From positions 20,164,015 through 20,228,014 of the forward strand of contig OU015528.1 of assembly GCA_907165065.1 (NCBI GenBank): a DNA stretch of 64,000 nucleotides. Direction: 5' to 3'. The notes under the pieces are model-generated. The model had not been told where the DNA came from and searched no databases. It was given only the letters and a program-made list of their open reading frames with translations. The translations under genes were made by a program, and so were the position numbers. Each line of letters starts with the position of its first letter. The first letter of the stretch is position 1. Shown here piece by piece: positions 1 through 15,400 of the stretch. This stretch comes from Caprimulgus europaeus (taxonomy: Eukaryota > Chordata > Aves > Caprimulgiformes > Caprimulgidae).

Positions 1-3000
1 AACTACTTAAGGAAAATCCTTTATCATGCCCAAAGTTTTGATGCTTTTCACTTTATCTTTCTTTTTTTTTAATTTTCCTCCCATCACATAAAAAACATGG
101 AAATAGTAATTTAATTGCATAACCTTGTGCTGTCGCATATCCAGAAGAGCTCCTAGCATATGACAGGAATGCCTGCATTTTTGTCATATGTCAGTCACAT
201 CTCCGGATATATAACAAGAAAGAGGATATGGACTATAACTTTGTTGTCAGGCTAGCTTACATGTACTCAAAACATAAGATTTTGTTCGGGCTCAGAATAC
301 ACTAAGCTTTAAACATGCTTGTTCAAGCAAGAATTCCCTTGCTTGATGCCTTTCAGAGTGGCTTTAAAAAAAGAAGGAAATAAGGTGGTCTTTTTCAAAT
401 TTTAAGGTGGACTTAATGTGTCTTATTGTTGAAAGTGACTGACTATGTGAAGATAGAAAAATGTAAGCATAAAGACAGCTAGTGCTTCTCATTCTAGGGG
501 GGGAAACTCTTTTGCTCAAATATTTACCCCACTGAAAAGGATAACCTAAACAGTATATCAGAAATTATGTATGTACCAATATACAAAGGACATTTTATAA
601 CAAGTGCACTTAATTTAACCTAATTTTCTTCAGTACATAGAGAAATCATTATGACCTTTTCGAGTATCACTATTTCTAGAGTCTTCTTTATCCTTTACCA
701 CTTCCATTGTTACAGTCTATCTAGAAAAGCCTCAACGAGAAACTATAAACCACCAAATATCAAATGAAAAGTCATCATTAACTTTAATGTGTTGCTGTTC
801 ATCACAATAAATCTAATCTTGAGACAACTCAAAACAGTTATAAACTCGTGTAGATTCACTAGCAGTGAAACTTCTAATTTTCATGCATCACAGGAAGACC
901 AGGATTGTATTGTGTGTCCTAAATGTAGCAAAATTTGCCTTCTATTTTAATAGTTTCCTAGTTGTTGTGAGAGGATCTTTTCATTTTTACTGTATTATTC
1001 CTTACAGTGAAATATTTTGGTAAGGACTTTTCTTCTTTTCAGCTGAACAATCAGTATAAAATATTCCAGTTGAAGTGAGCATACTGTCCTGCCAGCAGAT
1101 AGAGCAGTCAGGAAGAGTAAAATGTCCAAAGTACAATTCATTTTAAGGCCTTCAAAACAAGAATCAATCACTTCATAGCTTCACAATAATAAGGCTTTTT
1201 GTATTAAAGTTTTACCATAAAGTTCTTATGATCTAAATTCTTTTCACTCTGTATTCAAAAGAGCCAGTGCCTTTGTTTACATTGTTAATATTCAAAACAA
1301 ATCTCCTTGTAGTTTGAGATGCATTTTGTATTTCTTTTTCTTTCCTATAGAAAACAGTATGTAGCTTGCCTTCAACATTAGAGTAAAAAAAAGAAAAAAA
1401 AATCAAAGAAGAATTTATGTTGCCTTTTCAGAATTAATTTGAACTTTTGTGTTATACAATTAAATGTTTTGCTAGAATCTGTTCTGAGGTGTTAGCCTTA
1501 GCAGGATGGACACTACTTAGATAATGTGCAAGCAGCACTTAATTATAAAACTGTGTTCTCAATACCCAAGTAACAAGGCTACAGCACAAAGCTCTTCGTT
1601 AGTAATTTCTTAATTGCCTTGTATAATCTTGAACATGATAGAGATTTTGAGGCACAGCAAAGAGCTGGATTAAAATAGCTTGCTGAAAGCAGCAGGAGTT
1701 GTTTCATTTCTCCTTTGTCTTCTTCACAGGGCTGGAAATCACCTTTCTACTTCCCCCATTAAGATAATTTAGACCAATACATCCTAAATAGGAAAATACT
1801 GCTTTATTCTGAAAACTGATAATCCATGAAGAACCTAGAATAACACGAAGAAAATGGTGAAACTGAGTCCATCAACTTGATGGTTTCTTCTTTCCCCACA
1901 CCTTAAGACTTCATCATGGTTGGTGAAAGGATGTACTGGAGTCACTGCTTCCCTTGCATCTATGTAACCCTGATTCCAAAGCTACCTGAACTCACCACCC
2001 CGCAAGGTGGTGTCAAAATTCTTCTTTCAATTTCCTTGAAATTCACAGTCTTTGTTATCAGAATAAAATCTAACAAAGAAAACTCCTGCTGTAAAGCCCT
2101 TCCACAAGTTTTGTTACGATTAAATACTTTTTCCTTATCAGCTTCCCTGTCTAAAAAAGCCTAAAAACAGAAGAAAAAGGACTGTGATACACTTAGAAGA
2201 CAGCAGCAGTACTTATCCCCCTTCAAATGCTCTGTTTGGTCCTAGGAGAATACACCTGCCTCTCTGAAGCAGTTTGATCCACTCCCCAAAGAAGAACCTG
2301 CAGAATGTATCTTCAGTTATATTTAAACCTCACATGTAGGTTCTCCTGGTCCCTGAAGAGCATCATGAACTGAAACAGGCTTCAGGGAAAACAGTGTATT
2401 TGATAATTAGTCCCTTTGAAACAGCCTCCATTCCTCTAAATACAGCATACTTCAGAATATTTCAATGACTATGAAACAAACCTGAAGATCCTGAAGTGCC
2501 AAAAATTGTTTCATGGAACCATTCAGCCTTCGTGAGGCCCTTCAGAGCATATCAGCTGTCTTCTGATGACACACCAGCCTCCCTTTACTCATAGCTCAGA
2601 CTTCACATAATCAAGCTATTAAAAAGATGCCATATTCAATTTTGGATGGAAAATAATAGCAGCTTACTCTGCTAACAGTGCTCATCCTCACAAGGTGTCT
2701 TCCTCATATCTTATCCCTCAATGCAAGAGAACTGTCTACACATTTTGAAAGACTGACCCCCATAAGTAATTTTAAAAGTAAGTTACCAGCTACATATATA
2801 CTATATATTAAAATCTTGAGTTCAATGCATGCTCAACAAGCTCTGGACTGCTGTCCCCCAGTCAATCAGCTGCAAATGTCAGCATGAATGCCACAGCTAG
2901 TCACAGACTGGAGGAGGTGAGCCCTGAGCCTGGCAGCCTTCTCTCCATCTACATCTATTCATGGGAGGATGCATTTGAGATCAACTGTTTTATAGTGCTC

Positions 3001-6000
3001 TTATCTGTCTCCACTCAATTCATCCTTGGTACCTGCCTTCCAGAAATAAATGGCAGAATAGGTCCTGAAACAAATTACTCTGGAGCTGACTGGGATTATT
3101 TCTCTGTTTCTGCGGTCTAGGGTCTAAGCTCAGCACAGCTGTGACCCTGTTTAGTACAACTTTTCCACCTTCCTCTGCTCCTGGGGGGTGACGTCAGACC
3201 TGCCCACCCCACATACAGATCTAAAGTGCATCAACGTGCACAGCATCATGTTAAAAGGGCAACAGGCTTTTGGCTGGTGGAAAGAGAGAGAAGATCATAT
3301 TTTCTTATTTGCTGGGGAAAACAAGCACGTTTTTGAAGAATTGTATTTTCATGTTTTCAAAAGCTTTCCTATTTTTGTTTTAAAAATAAGCAGCCCTTAG
3401 TAACAGATTCTACTAGATGATAAATATACAACCTCAACAAATGCAAAAATAACCTTAGATCTTAAGTGGATTTGCATTTTCTTACCAATATTTTGCCTGG
3501 TGTTATTAATTTTAAAGTGAATGGGTTCTATTTAGGTATACTGAAAATCTGAAAGGTTCCTTTTTAGTACTAGTTCAGTTAACATCACAGCAGATCCCAG
3601 CACTCTGAGATTAGGGATGCAAAATTTACTGGCACTCTGCCATGCCTAGCCATCTTCCAGTTATATTTATAGCCTAGGGATGTCCCAGTGCTACTTTTAC
3701 AACATATGTGCAGAACAAGTGAAAATCTTTTGTATCTGGGCTTCTCTTCAAAGCTGTTAACTTTGGACACTAGAGCAGGTCCTGTCTGAGAAGTTGCCTA
3801 CCAGATAAACCTCCCAGTAACAGCAGAGAGATCTAATGGAAACTCAGCTGAATGCATCATACCAGTTTTCTGTTTAAATTATGCAACAATTTGACTGAAG
3901 CAGAAAGTGCGAGTTAGACTGGAGCTTTCATTATAGGTTTTAGTTTATAGTTTGTACTTTGCCACAAATTGCCCAGTATTTCAATGCAAAATATGTATTT
4001 ACTGTTCTTGAATGATTCATAATGCATGCAACTTTATAAGGTGTGTGTCTGTAATACAAAGCTTTTGCCTAGTAAGCTGTAAAATAAGTATTCCATATAT
4101 TCACTATACAACATACTGTGTTTAAGTATAGACAAGGTACAAGGTAATTTAGTGTTTATTGTTAGAAGCAGCATAATGAATTGAATTATTTTATGTCAAC
4201 AGATCTCTGAAACCAATTAAAACATTTTAACAGCATGCAAACAAATACAAAAACATTCCTAGGATGGCTACTGTAATTTACTTTGATATGTTCTTAAAAC
4301 TGATCTGGACCATGGCAGGTTAGAAATCACAGTGCAATATACATTATTAAGCTCTTGCTTACAGACTGGATGCTGTGGTTTTGTTGTCATGAAAGGCTGT
4401 TATTTGAGGAAGGACAGGACAAGAACTGTCCTTCAAAAACCTAATAACAGCATGCAGCTTGGGTTTTGTTATGCTTTGCTGCGCGAAAAGTCCTAAACAC
4501 ATACCATATTTTCTATTTCTTGTATTTAATTTTTTATTCTTTACAGGGCTAATATAGAGAAGACATTTGCTTCATGTACAGATATTTTCTTAGGAGCTGA
4601 AATACTAGAGAAAGAATTCTTACATAATGTTGAGCAGCTTGTTAAATTATACTCCTCACAAGGGGCCCAAAGCAGAAGTCTGCAAAAGGATCCCTGGCTA
4701 TTGTTATGATAAATGTGAAAAGGAAGCAATGGAAGGTAACAGTGACACCAGTAGTGACGTAGCCTTAATCTAACTGAATTTAAGTGAAAAAATAATTATC
4801 ACAAATTAGAAAGTGCTGTACTGGGCATCACATTCATGACTATGTGACAAGCTGTGTGTGCTGGTTCATCATACAGCAAGAGTGCAGTTAGCATTTCTTA
4901 TAAGCTCCAGTGCTACAAAAGTGTTTTAAAAATCCAGAACTAGAAAAATAATTCTGCCATTGAAACTGGGACTGAGGAATGATGTGATAGTCTTTCTAGC
5001 AAACATAAATAGCAAAAGTGATAGGCATTTCCAGATCTATCTATTTATTAGGAAAACAATTATCTATTGTCTATGTGCCTGTTTTCTGATGTAAGGAACT
5101 ACACATAGCATACAAAATCCTTTGGAAATGCAGTATTATACAGAGCGTGGAAAGAAGAGGTGGTGTACACATCTGTATTTGCTAAACAAAGTCCAACCCC
5201 ATAAACAAAATTTAATTTTCTTTGTAGTTAATTTTCATGTTGATGAATTAAGCAAACCATAAAAAGAATTGTCTGTTCAGAAGTTACTAGCACTGGAAAT
5301 ATTTTAAAATAGCCAACTTGCAGAACTCTATAAAGAAATCAGAATGATAATGAAACTGTTTCTCTTTATAGGGCTGTTCAAAACCAAGAGGTTTCAGATA
5401 TAGGTTTCTGAGTTCTGTTCCCATGTTGAATCAAATTATGTTTCCAATTTACTAGATTTCTGCTTTGCTGTTCAGAAATTCAGTTTTAGTGCTATTAAGA
5501 TGTGACATAAATTAATCTGTAGACTATTTAAGATTCTTGGATGGAAGATCCTATTCTGCTACACGCATTATTATTGAACATATGACAGCTCAGAAACAGA
5601 AAAAAGAATCAGCATAAAAACATATAGATTTAAAATTACCATAAATAATAATTTGTTTACTGCCTCTTCTCCATCTACAACAGGATTTTTAAATGTCTCT
5701 CCTCTCACTGACTAATCACATAGTTCTTTCTAAGCCAAGCAGTAGATTTATTTTTATATCTACAACTTTCAAACATTTATTCAGATAATTTGCAAATCCA
5801 GTCTTTGTCAAACTTGAGGGTAGTACCTTTTGCTAAGCGGAATCTAAATCAGTTGCCAACAATGGTGTAAACCCAATTGAATTTAAAAGCAGACCTCTTT
5901 TGTTACCAAACAAGTGGGACTGTCCTTGAGGAAGAACTCAACTTCCAAAAACATTGTCCTTTTTGGTTCACCATTAGCTTCAAGGTGTACCACAATGCCT

Positions 6001-6348
6001 ATATTTTTATATAAGCTTATGGGATGTTCAGGGTAAGGAACAGGGAAAAATATTTTTATTTATTATTTTTCATTATAATTTTTATTGTATTTCAGAGGTT
6101 GTCTTTTAAACTCAAGAAATACATGTAATGAACAAAGGTATGCAAAAAATACTTCAACATCTTTTGCTATTAAAACTCATTGCAACATCTGCACTAAATA
6201 CTATGCAGCTACATAAATAAAACTCTTAACGGAGAAGAGTTTAGTTACCCAGCATATCAGTCACCTACCTGTAAATGACAATATTACTTCTATTTTTCTT
6301 TCTCATCTATTCTCTGGGTCAAGGAGTTTTTTCTACTGGTTTTTTTTG
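1..6348. other. Gene-free AT-rich unique sequence
   Basis: I see no gene, RNA gene or recognisable repeat here. Stops are frequent in all frames and the open frames (82 codons or fewer) show no recognisable domain, signal peptide or family motif. The sequence is AT-rich with very few CpG, as expected for vertebrate intergenic or intronic DNA. Short homopolymer and AT-rich runs occur, for example near 61-72 and 1387-1402, but there is no tandem array of note. Confidence 0.7.
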
Positions 6349-6420
6349 TGTACCACTTAGTATAGTGGGGCTCCATGTTAGCTCTTGTTGGTGCTAGCGC
6401 AATAATCCAATAATAATACT
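6349..6420 (-). repeat. Ancient amniote interspersed repeat relic (antisense copy)
   Basis: The stretch running through TAGTATAGTGGGGCTCCA, then TGGTGCTAGCGCAATA, then AATAATAAT resembles the reverse complement of a repeat very common in turtles and crocodilians. The sense strand of that repeat has an ATT-rich lead-in, then a 'GTAGCGCCTAG...CCC' block, then 'CCCATTGTGCTAGGCGCTGTACAAAC'. The same family appears in sense orientation near 19455-19800. The copy is short and diverged. The pattern match is from memory of the family and I am not certain of its formal class. Confidence 0.5.
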
Positions 6421-9400
6421 TATAGTGCAGCTCCCAATAGTGATACATGATTGAATACATTGCATTTGGATTATACCATCCACAGTGTATGCTTGCATCC
6501 AAACTAGCTATGCTAGTTTTTTTTTTTTATAGCGAAGGAAGAGAAAAAGATACTCTAAAGATTCAGTTTGTTTCACTTGTTTTAGAGGAGATATATCATC
6601 TCTTTAGGATGAGAAGTAACATGCTTGGAAGATACCTGTTTCTCTCCTCTGGCTACTGCAAGAGTCTGGGTGAGCAGCTCAGACATAGACAACTGATCCC
6701 ATTCACAGTGCCTGCAGCCTCACAGACAGATGATGACTTGCTGGATATTATATGAATCATTGTTTCTTACCTAAGACACAGGAAAAAGTATCTAGCAATT
6801 TCTATGGAAGGAAGATAAATCTGCTCCCTAATAAGATCCACCAGAAACTGTGGCAGATTTCAGAGAGAGAAAGTTTGAAATAGGACTTTAAAAAAAAAAA
6901 ATAATAATGGATGCATCTTTATGTGTATAAAAATATTTAGGCAATTTTTAAAGAGTCTAATAATGCCCACAGAAGGGGCATTAGTGGTGCTTCACAGTAG
7001 GTCTGGACCTCTCTTTGCAAGTATAACAATACAAAAATAGGTATAGTAAAAATAATACTCTAATACTTTTGAAAAAATTTCTTTGCTATGACATATGGTA
7101 ACACATACAGAAAATCTATGAGTACAACAGCATACAAGAGTTTTATCAAAGTCATTGAGAACAGTATGGATTACTCACTCCTGGCCTTTTCTGTTCACAA
7201 GGAAGTGAACCATTTAAACTGGGTTATATTTCTACAGCACTTTGAAAATTATTTGATATAATATCCTATTCCATGCATATGTGGATCTCAGTGGCCAAAT
7301 TTGTTCTGAGTTTGGATGGCCAAAGCAGGGATGGCCTTTCTTAGTGAGGATGACCTCTCAACAGATTGGGCAACTCATTATAATGTTGGAAAAGTAGTAG
7401 AGAAGTTTTTTGGGAAGTAGAAATCTGATTTTTATGACACCTGATACTGACAGTGGCTTGAGCTGTGTGCTCTGTATAAAGGATCAGCTCTACTAGCTCA
7501 TGATCCTGTGAAGACATTAGTGAGAATACAATTCAGCAGCAGAGAGGTCTAAGCGAAAGAAATATTATATGTGATTCCGGATGCAGGTATATGCAGATAC
7601 AATTACTCTGGAGAAATAAAAAAGGTCTTTGTTATACGATGCATTTTCCATGTCTGGTTTTGTTATCCACTTTCTTTTCCTATTTTTTCACCTCCCTTCT
7701 CTTACCTTTTTTTTTTCCTTCTCTTGTCAACTTTTTTTTAGCATTTTCCTTTGCTTTTTTTTTTACGCTGCACTTCTTTTTCTTCCCTTATCCAACTCAT
7801 AGTTCCTTCCCTATTCCTTATCAACTTATCAGAAAAATTAGGTTTTTTGCACTTCCTCTGAAAATAATTTTGACATTAGTGATATTGTATTGGCTGTATA
7901 AAAAAATAGCCTATGATGTTTCTTCCTGCTCCTAGGATACAATTCCCCTTGATCTCAATAGTGCATTTTATGTTAGAACTGTGTAATTCGGTTTATTTTG
8001 TTAGAACTCCACAGATAGTTTGCTAAGAGTGTACATAGTACAAAACCCTGTAATTTACACTAATTTGCTATATGCTTCAGTTAACAGCGTGCTACCAATT
8101 TAAAACTGCTCTGTGCAATCTTGCAGCCACCAGGAAAGAGGAACAACTGAAAGAGAAATAAAAGGCACTGCTGGAGAAGTCAAGGGATGACATCAACCCT
8201 GCTGGACAACGTTCACTAGGTCTTCATACAGAAACTATCTATCTAGGGAGAGAGCTATAATATTAACATGTAAGGAATTAACAAAACTCTGCAAACTGAA
8301 CAGACAATTCAAAATCAAGGACTTCTTTTACATTAAAGAAAAAGAACCCCAAACGATTTAAAACACTGGCACATTTACAATAATAATAAATATTAACATG
8401 AAGAAGATCTAAATTCTTCAGATTGATTAATCTGTTACAAGTTTAATGTAATAAAAAATTCTATAGTATCAATCTAGGGCCTCAGAAACAAGATTTCCTA
8501 TGGAAACCAGCCATTTTTATATCAACATTGAATGATTTATAACTACGCTTTGAGGCAGAAGATAATTCTGAGAACCCAGAAAAGTATCTTGCTGAGATCT
8601 GGGGGGTGTATATTAAAATGCTTGCCTTCCATCAATCACATCCTCATTTTCCTAACAGAAGAAGATCAGATATTCAAGTCCAATTATGTGCTATGAAAAA
8701 TTAATTTAAACCTTAAGCATAATAGTATTTTTCACCTTAATTTATTGCTTTCTCGTAGCACTGTTTTGCTCTTTAGATCTAGATTACATAGTACAGCGCC
8801 CATTTTCAGTCATCACAATATCTAGAGTGATTTTACCTGAGCTTCCTTTAAAGAACTGTTTTTCTTATAGGGACTGCAAAAATTTCCTGTGATCAAATCA
8901 CTGCTAAACTATAAATTACTATGTCAAATAGAAACAAAGGATATTTAAATGCTCCCCGCTTTAACCTTGAGAAATACAGACTGCCGTTAATGCAGTCTTA
9001 AGAAAAGGATTGTAAAAGCAGACTTGTGTAATCTATACCTTACTGAAATAATACTAAATGAATCTGAATGTTGTAGAAAGTGGAGAATGTTCTGGGAAGA
9101 CTATATCTAATGCTAGAGGGAGCAGGATTAATCTGACTGATTGCAGATGTCCATGCAGTTTTTTATGGTATTTGTGGACATCCTTTAGAGTCATGGAGGC
9201 ATGATTCATAATGCAGGCATCAGCATCTGGGGAGATGTATTGCAACCTGCAAATGCTTGTTTCTCTCCAGTGACTCTAAAGAAAGCTGAGGTTTGGTAAC
9301 TGTGATACTACAGCTACTATAGATACTACATTACACTAGTGATGTGTAGAGACAAAGGTGTTAAGTGAGGCAAAGTCCACCTTACAGCATCAACTGGGAG

Positions 9401-12400
9401 ACAAGGTGGAGCAAAACACAGTAGGTCACAAGTGTTGCACAGCTGTCCACAGAGGAAGGGTGAGACAATAGAGGAAAGATAGTAGGAGACTTGAGCAAGA
9501 AGGGGCCTTTCAGATAGTCTGGTGCTTCCAGAGACTGCCTCCATGTTTGCTGCTGGGGGAATATGGAGGCTTTTAGATGCAGGGATTCCTAAATTTGTAA
9601 GGAAATGAGAGCCTCCAGCTTGCAGCTTTTTTCATCTTTCATATTTGAGCTTTTGTTTCCAACAAAGCATCTTCGACTTGTGATCAGTCTTTAAATTCAG
9701 GCTTTGTCGAACTTAGTGGCTAAGCTATACATAAGAGCCAAGGAAAGCAGGGTTTCATACTGTTTACTTTTAACTGCATTAAAATGAGACTAAGAAGCAC
9801 AGGAACAGAAAAGAAAATTTTAAACTAGTTTACATTTGTTTCTTTGACTTTGATGTTATTTGTTTAAGTGCCGGTTTGGATTTCTTTTTCTGCACAATGA
9901 AGTTCCTTAAATTCATATCAATTTTTCTTCCAACAAAAAAAGGTGTTTAAAACCCCTTATCCATCCTTTTTCTGGAGATTTTCTGCTTTTTATTCTTACT
10001 TTGTATATTTTATTTTTGGTTTTTTTTTTTAATAAATCCTTTTATTTCTTTACAAGAAGTCAAAACCATGACATTTTTCTAAATGAAATTTGCATTAGAG
10101 ATATTGTAACCAAAAGAGTCCATAAAGATAAATATCGATTTGACATGCTCATACAAATAAGGACATCACACTCTTGTAAATTCACAAAATCTGTAGAAGA
10201 AGAAGATTGATTCCTTTCTTTAGTCTACTTGAAAAAGTAATTCAAAATGTACTTTTCCAAATATGCTGGTTTTGAGGACCTGATAGCCACTTCCATCTCC
10301 ATTTTTCACATAGAACAAGTGGCTAAATGTTAAACTTCACAGTGAATTTAACTTCTAAGTAAGAAAGACTTGAGGAAGTAGAAACGTGCTTCTGAAAATG
10401 TAATGTAATTTTAAAATTTCAGTATACTGGATTACCTCTTCCCCCTGAGGGATTAAAAGGGAAGGCAAAAAAAAAAAAACAAAAAACCAACAGCTATACT
10501 CACTTTACAAAGTTTTCTGAACAGCATCATTTCTGAAGTTAAAAATTGGTGTGGGCTATTGGGAATGCTGCCAATTCTTAATTTCACTGTAGGAGCTGAA
10601 GCTCTTGCAGGGAAGTGACCAGGTGAAGAAAAAACTTTAAAAATCAAGTATGTGAAAACCAAGCCTTAAATGATCCTGTTTCAGGTGCTTCATTTAAGAC
10701 AGACACTCTAGGCTTTCTCATTTCTCTATAGGTGGAACTAGATTTCTCCTGAGCAAGATGTAGAGCACTTTTACTAGTTTTCTCTTCTTATTTGGACTCT
10801 TGTGGAGCCCTTCTTTCTCCTTTGGCAACAGTGGGATCCTACACAAGTAGCCTCTACTTTTAAAGTACCTGGGATTTGTGGCTTCAAAGAAAACATTGAA
10901 GATTAAATCTGAGTACAATTGAAGAAAAGTGAATTAGTTTATGTATATTTTGCCTTTCTGAATAACCTCAGCTTCTAGTTTGTAATATCATATTGGTAAG
11001 CTCTAGAACACATTGCAGCATTAAACTACTTGTTGACTATATAATGTTATGTTGTGGAAGTTAATGGTTTAAGTCAACCATTCATCTCAGATAATCTATC
11101 TCTCTAACCATCATATTGATATTTTCACTGCTCTGTTGATGCATAGGAAATTGATACATTCAGTGCAGATGAATGTTGTGGGAGTTAGACATGTAAATTA
11201 TATATTACACATAAAATGAATCCTAAACCTTAAAACATTCCTTTTATATTGCAGCTATAAGGCCGAATGTCTTTATAATAAGAGAGAGATGACCAATATT
11301 GTCATCTCTTATTCCACAATCATTTTTCTTTCACTTACCAGAGTGATTAAGAGTCCCATTTGCAAATAGCGTGACTTACTTTAAAATTTAATCTACCACC
11401 TGATTGGATAAATAAGGTCGATTTAGGATGAAGCAAATGAATACTGTTACACTGAACATCTGTCACTCTCTTGAACTGCAATTCATCTGATAAAATGGTT
11501 AACTCTTCATCAATTTCTTGACATAATAGGAATGAAGTCATCATAATAGAGCACTGTCACAAGATCAATGTTTCCAACTTTGAAAATAAATGTCTTGGCT
11601 CTCTCTCAGCATTAAAACGGCAGCTGGAGACTATTAACCTAAGACAACTTAAGTTGCCATTGACATTAACTCTTAATTAAGAATATACTTCTGAGCACTT
11701 TTTTGGGGAGTTTCAAGTTTTTCAAATTAATTTTAAGAGTATAAAAACTTGTGTTTTATAGTAATTATGTTACTTGAAGGAAGCAATTGCAAATGAGAGA
11801 TTTTTAGTAAGAGTCATCATATCTACAAAATTAAATTACAAGAAACTGCAATGTATAAATATTAAATATTAATAAGAAAATATGACAAATGATAGAGTAG
11901 TGCCAATACAGTAATATTTTAGAATCATAATATTCTAGACATGTTCTCACATATCTCAAATTGTGTATGTAGAATGCATATTAATATACTCATTTAAGAG
12001 ATTAACCTTATTAAGATTAATGATTTAAGACATATACATCACTGAAGTTACATGGCTTTTATATTCAGAATTTTATTATTTCTTCACTTCTGGTTAAGCC
12101 TAATTTCTGAGGTAATCACAAATAATCGCAACAGAGTACAAAGATTTATTAGGAAAACACCAAAAGGAAAGAATTTTCCCAGCTGATGATGTGAACAATT
12201 TTTTAAAACCTCTTTCAACTTAGTAGTAGAAGTTGCTGAGTATTTTATTTTCATCATTGTTCTTTCACTCCTGTTTGCAAATTGCACATCTATATGGCAA
12301 TATGTTTGAATACACGGATTATTAAAAAATAGTCAGAAGCATCCACAGTAAAGTACTGTTTGCCTGTTGATAGTTATGCAGTCCCGTTTTACATTCCCTG

Positions 12401-15400
12401 ATTGCAACAGAGATATATGATTTAAAATAAACAGTACCATATGACTGATGTAACTAGCCAACACATAACAGATTGCCAATAGTAAAAGCTGAAATTCACT
12501 TTTGGGAGATATCCCAGTGTCTTGTTTAAAATTTGCATGTAATGTTGTTAACATACCAATAAAATCTGAGCATTGAGTACCAGTGGAAAATAAATAAAAA
12601 CCTACCACAAAGATAGTTAAAACTTTTTTTTTTTAGTTCCATTTATGCCATCCAAACATCTCTTCAAAACAGGAAGCAAAAATTAATCTACATCTGGAGA
12701 AAAATCATATTATCTGAATTGCTGGAAAAATATTGATCACCACAGTGGGTGAAATTAATTACTTGTTCAAGTAAAAGACCAACCTGCCACTGAGCTTCAG
12801 GCACCCAAGAGGCCACTTAATTCTAATATATTAGGAACCTCCCAGACATGTGAAAATGTTGCCTCATGCCACAGTGAAGGCAGTTCATAAATTACGGCAC
12901 ACCAGAGTATTCACTTCACTTTAATGTACACAAAACCTAATCGTGACTGAATATCTATATAGTTACATACTGTTCTTAATGGCAACTCTTTCCCTGTATG
13001 GACTGTATACAACAGCCCAGGCACCTAATCAAAGCTTTTAAATCATATGCTTAATTTAAACTCTCACATTACTGGAATGTGAACGTCTCTAAATTTTGAT
13101 CAGATGGCTCAGTTGTCAGAGGCTTCTCCCTTTCTCTGCACATCTTCAAGAAATGACTGGACAATTACTCTCTCCAGGTATTCAATGAATTTTGAAAGAC
13201 ACGTTCAGAGGTGACTGGGCAGGACATGAAAGAAAAAGTCATGACTTGGGCAGCTCGTAGTCCTCTCATACCACTCCTGACATAAGTAACTCAGAGGGGA
13301 ACAATGCAAACATGTAGCTGTCACAGGTCAAGGCTGTGCCGAATCTACCTATACTGTAGAAAAATTATTAGAATTTACCATACTTCATAACTGCACTCAG
13401 CTATGTGTTGTGTGTTTGATGGTTGGACTATTAGAGTCATAATAGTAGAACAGTTAATTATAATAATGTGAGGAGGTACATTTGGGAAAAGGCAAAGTGT
13501 GGATCAATGTATACACTAAAAGATAAATCCTCTTTTTCCTTGTTATTTTCACTAACAAAATGAGTCACACTTCTTTCTTTTGAAGTCCTTGTGCTTATTT
13601 ACTGTCAATAAACAAAACATTACACAAAAGTCCCATTTTCACAAAATTGTCTTCCTTTACTAGACAGTAAATTCCTACTTTCTTTTGGTTAAACACTTTC
13701 CAAAAAAATCCATGTGAAGAAAGAAGTATCAGTGTGAGATTGTGATCTAACAGGCTGTTTCAGAGAAGACAGTAAGTGTGCAAGAATTTGAAATTTAAAA
13801 GAGATTTGTTTCACTATAAACCTAACTTTGCAAACGTGATTCTTGCCAGCTCCCTGTTGAGCTCTGAAATTTGTAAGACCTAAGAGAATTTATTTCAATT
13901 GAGTGACACCTGGCAAAATCAACTTCAGTCTAAAATTAAAAACTAGAAATATAAACCGTTCACAGTTATATTTAATATTTCACTGAGACCTCATTGCACA
14001 AAGGCCTGAAAATCTAATATTCCATTTTGCAAACAATTTTCATTGAACAAAATCCATGTAATTGAATGGTGTAAAGTCTGGTGATGCAATTAAAATCAGC
14101 ACCTGAGTCTGGTAAGATTTGAGGACTGTATGGCTATGGGAATTTTCTTTATGATGATGCTTTGTCTGTAGACTGAAGGAACAGGAACATCAAAGTGTGC
14201 TTCCATCCTCATCTAATAGATGTTAATATGTCACTAGAGGACAATAGTGCCTCTGTTTGGACTGAGAGGTTCAGGTTTTAAATATATCATGACCAGACTT
14301 CCAAATAAAAAAGGAATTACTATCGCACAGCTTCACGGCAAAATTTGCCTTAGAGTGACATCTATACTAGTGAGTAAAACAGGGCCCTGAGATGGCCCTA
14401 CTGAAGCCACCCAAGGTCGTATATATTGTTGAACTGTTAGCATAGTTCTTGGTTCAGCTCTGGGCTGTGCCAGTTCAAGTTGTCCCAGACAGTGCCAGCC
14501 TGTGGTCCAGGGAATGCCATGTCCCTCATGCTCTTCCCACCACTCTATTTCTGCATAAGGGAAAAAAAAAATTAGTCATGTGGATGTGAGCTGTGCTATG
14601 CCTTTAAATCTTAGGGCCAGAGAACGGCTACAGGTCTGCATTTTTAATATTATAGATACAGTCAGAGTCCTACAAGATGATGTCTGCATCATGCTTTTTC
14701 TAGAAAAATGGCACCATATCCTTATTCAAGTGTGTCTGCACACTTCCAATGAAAACCAGCATTAACTACAAGGTTGACATAAAACAAATTAAACACAATT
14801 CTAATTAGATATTTTTCTTTTAAAACGTGTCAATATTATAATGGAGTACTTGTATTTCATATAAGTTGAATTCAATTGAGACCATAGAAGCATTTTAAGT
14901 CATCTGACAAGGCTGATTGTAGCATGAAGCACTTTCAGAAATCTTGATTCCAGGAATACCCTAAGAACTTTGGTTGTGGATGCTTCTTCTTCAAGAGCAA
15001 GAAGAAATATTATCAGACCACATTATTCCTGAGTTAGCAACTGCCAGGAGTCTTGTTTTATTCCAATGAGATATGAATTGTAGAAAGCACTACAAAGAAA
15101 TTAGTTAAACAGAGCAATTTCCTTTGTGTATCTCTCTTGCAAACACCCAAATCCAGAGGGAACATGCATGATGTTTTAAAAGAGAAAAGAAGCAGTGCTA
15201 ATTGAGACTGACAATTCCTTTTGTCATAGGGAGATTTTTTAAACAGAGTTTAATGGGCTTTAAAGAGAACAAACAAGACTTTAGTCTATTGACACTTCAG
15301 TTGCTTCCTTTATTAGCTGTTTGTAAACCTAACAAACTTACAGTGACATGGGAAAATGGATTCAGTTTAAGATTAGAGCTTTAGGGTTAAGATTTGTACA

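Noticed and set aside
7591-7935. 114-codon Phe/Leu/Ser-rich open frame
   Set aside because: It lies on a pyrimidine-rich tract, and the product is low-complexity as expected from TTT/CTT/TCC runs.
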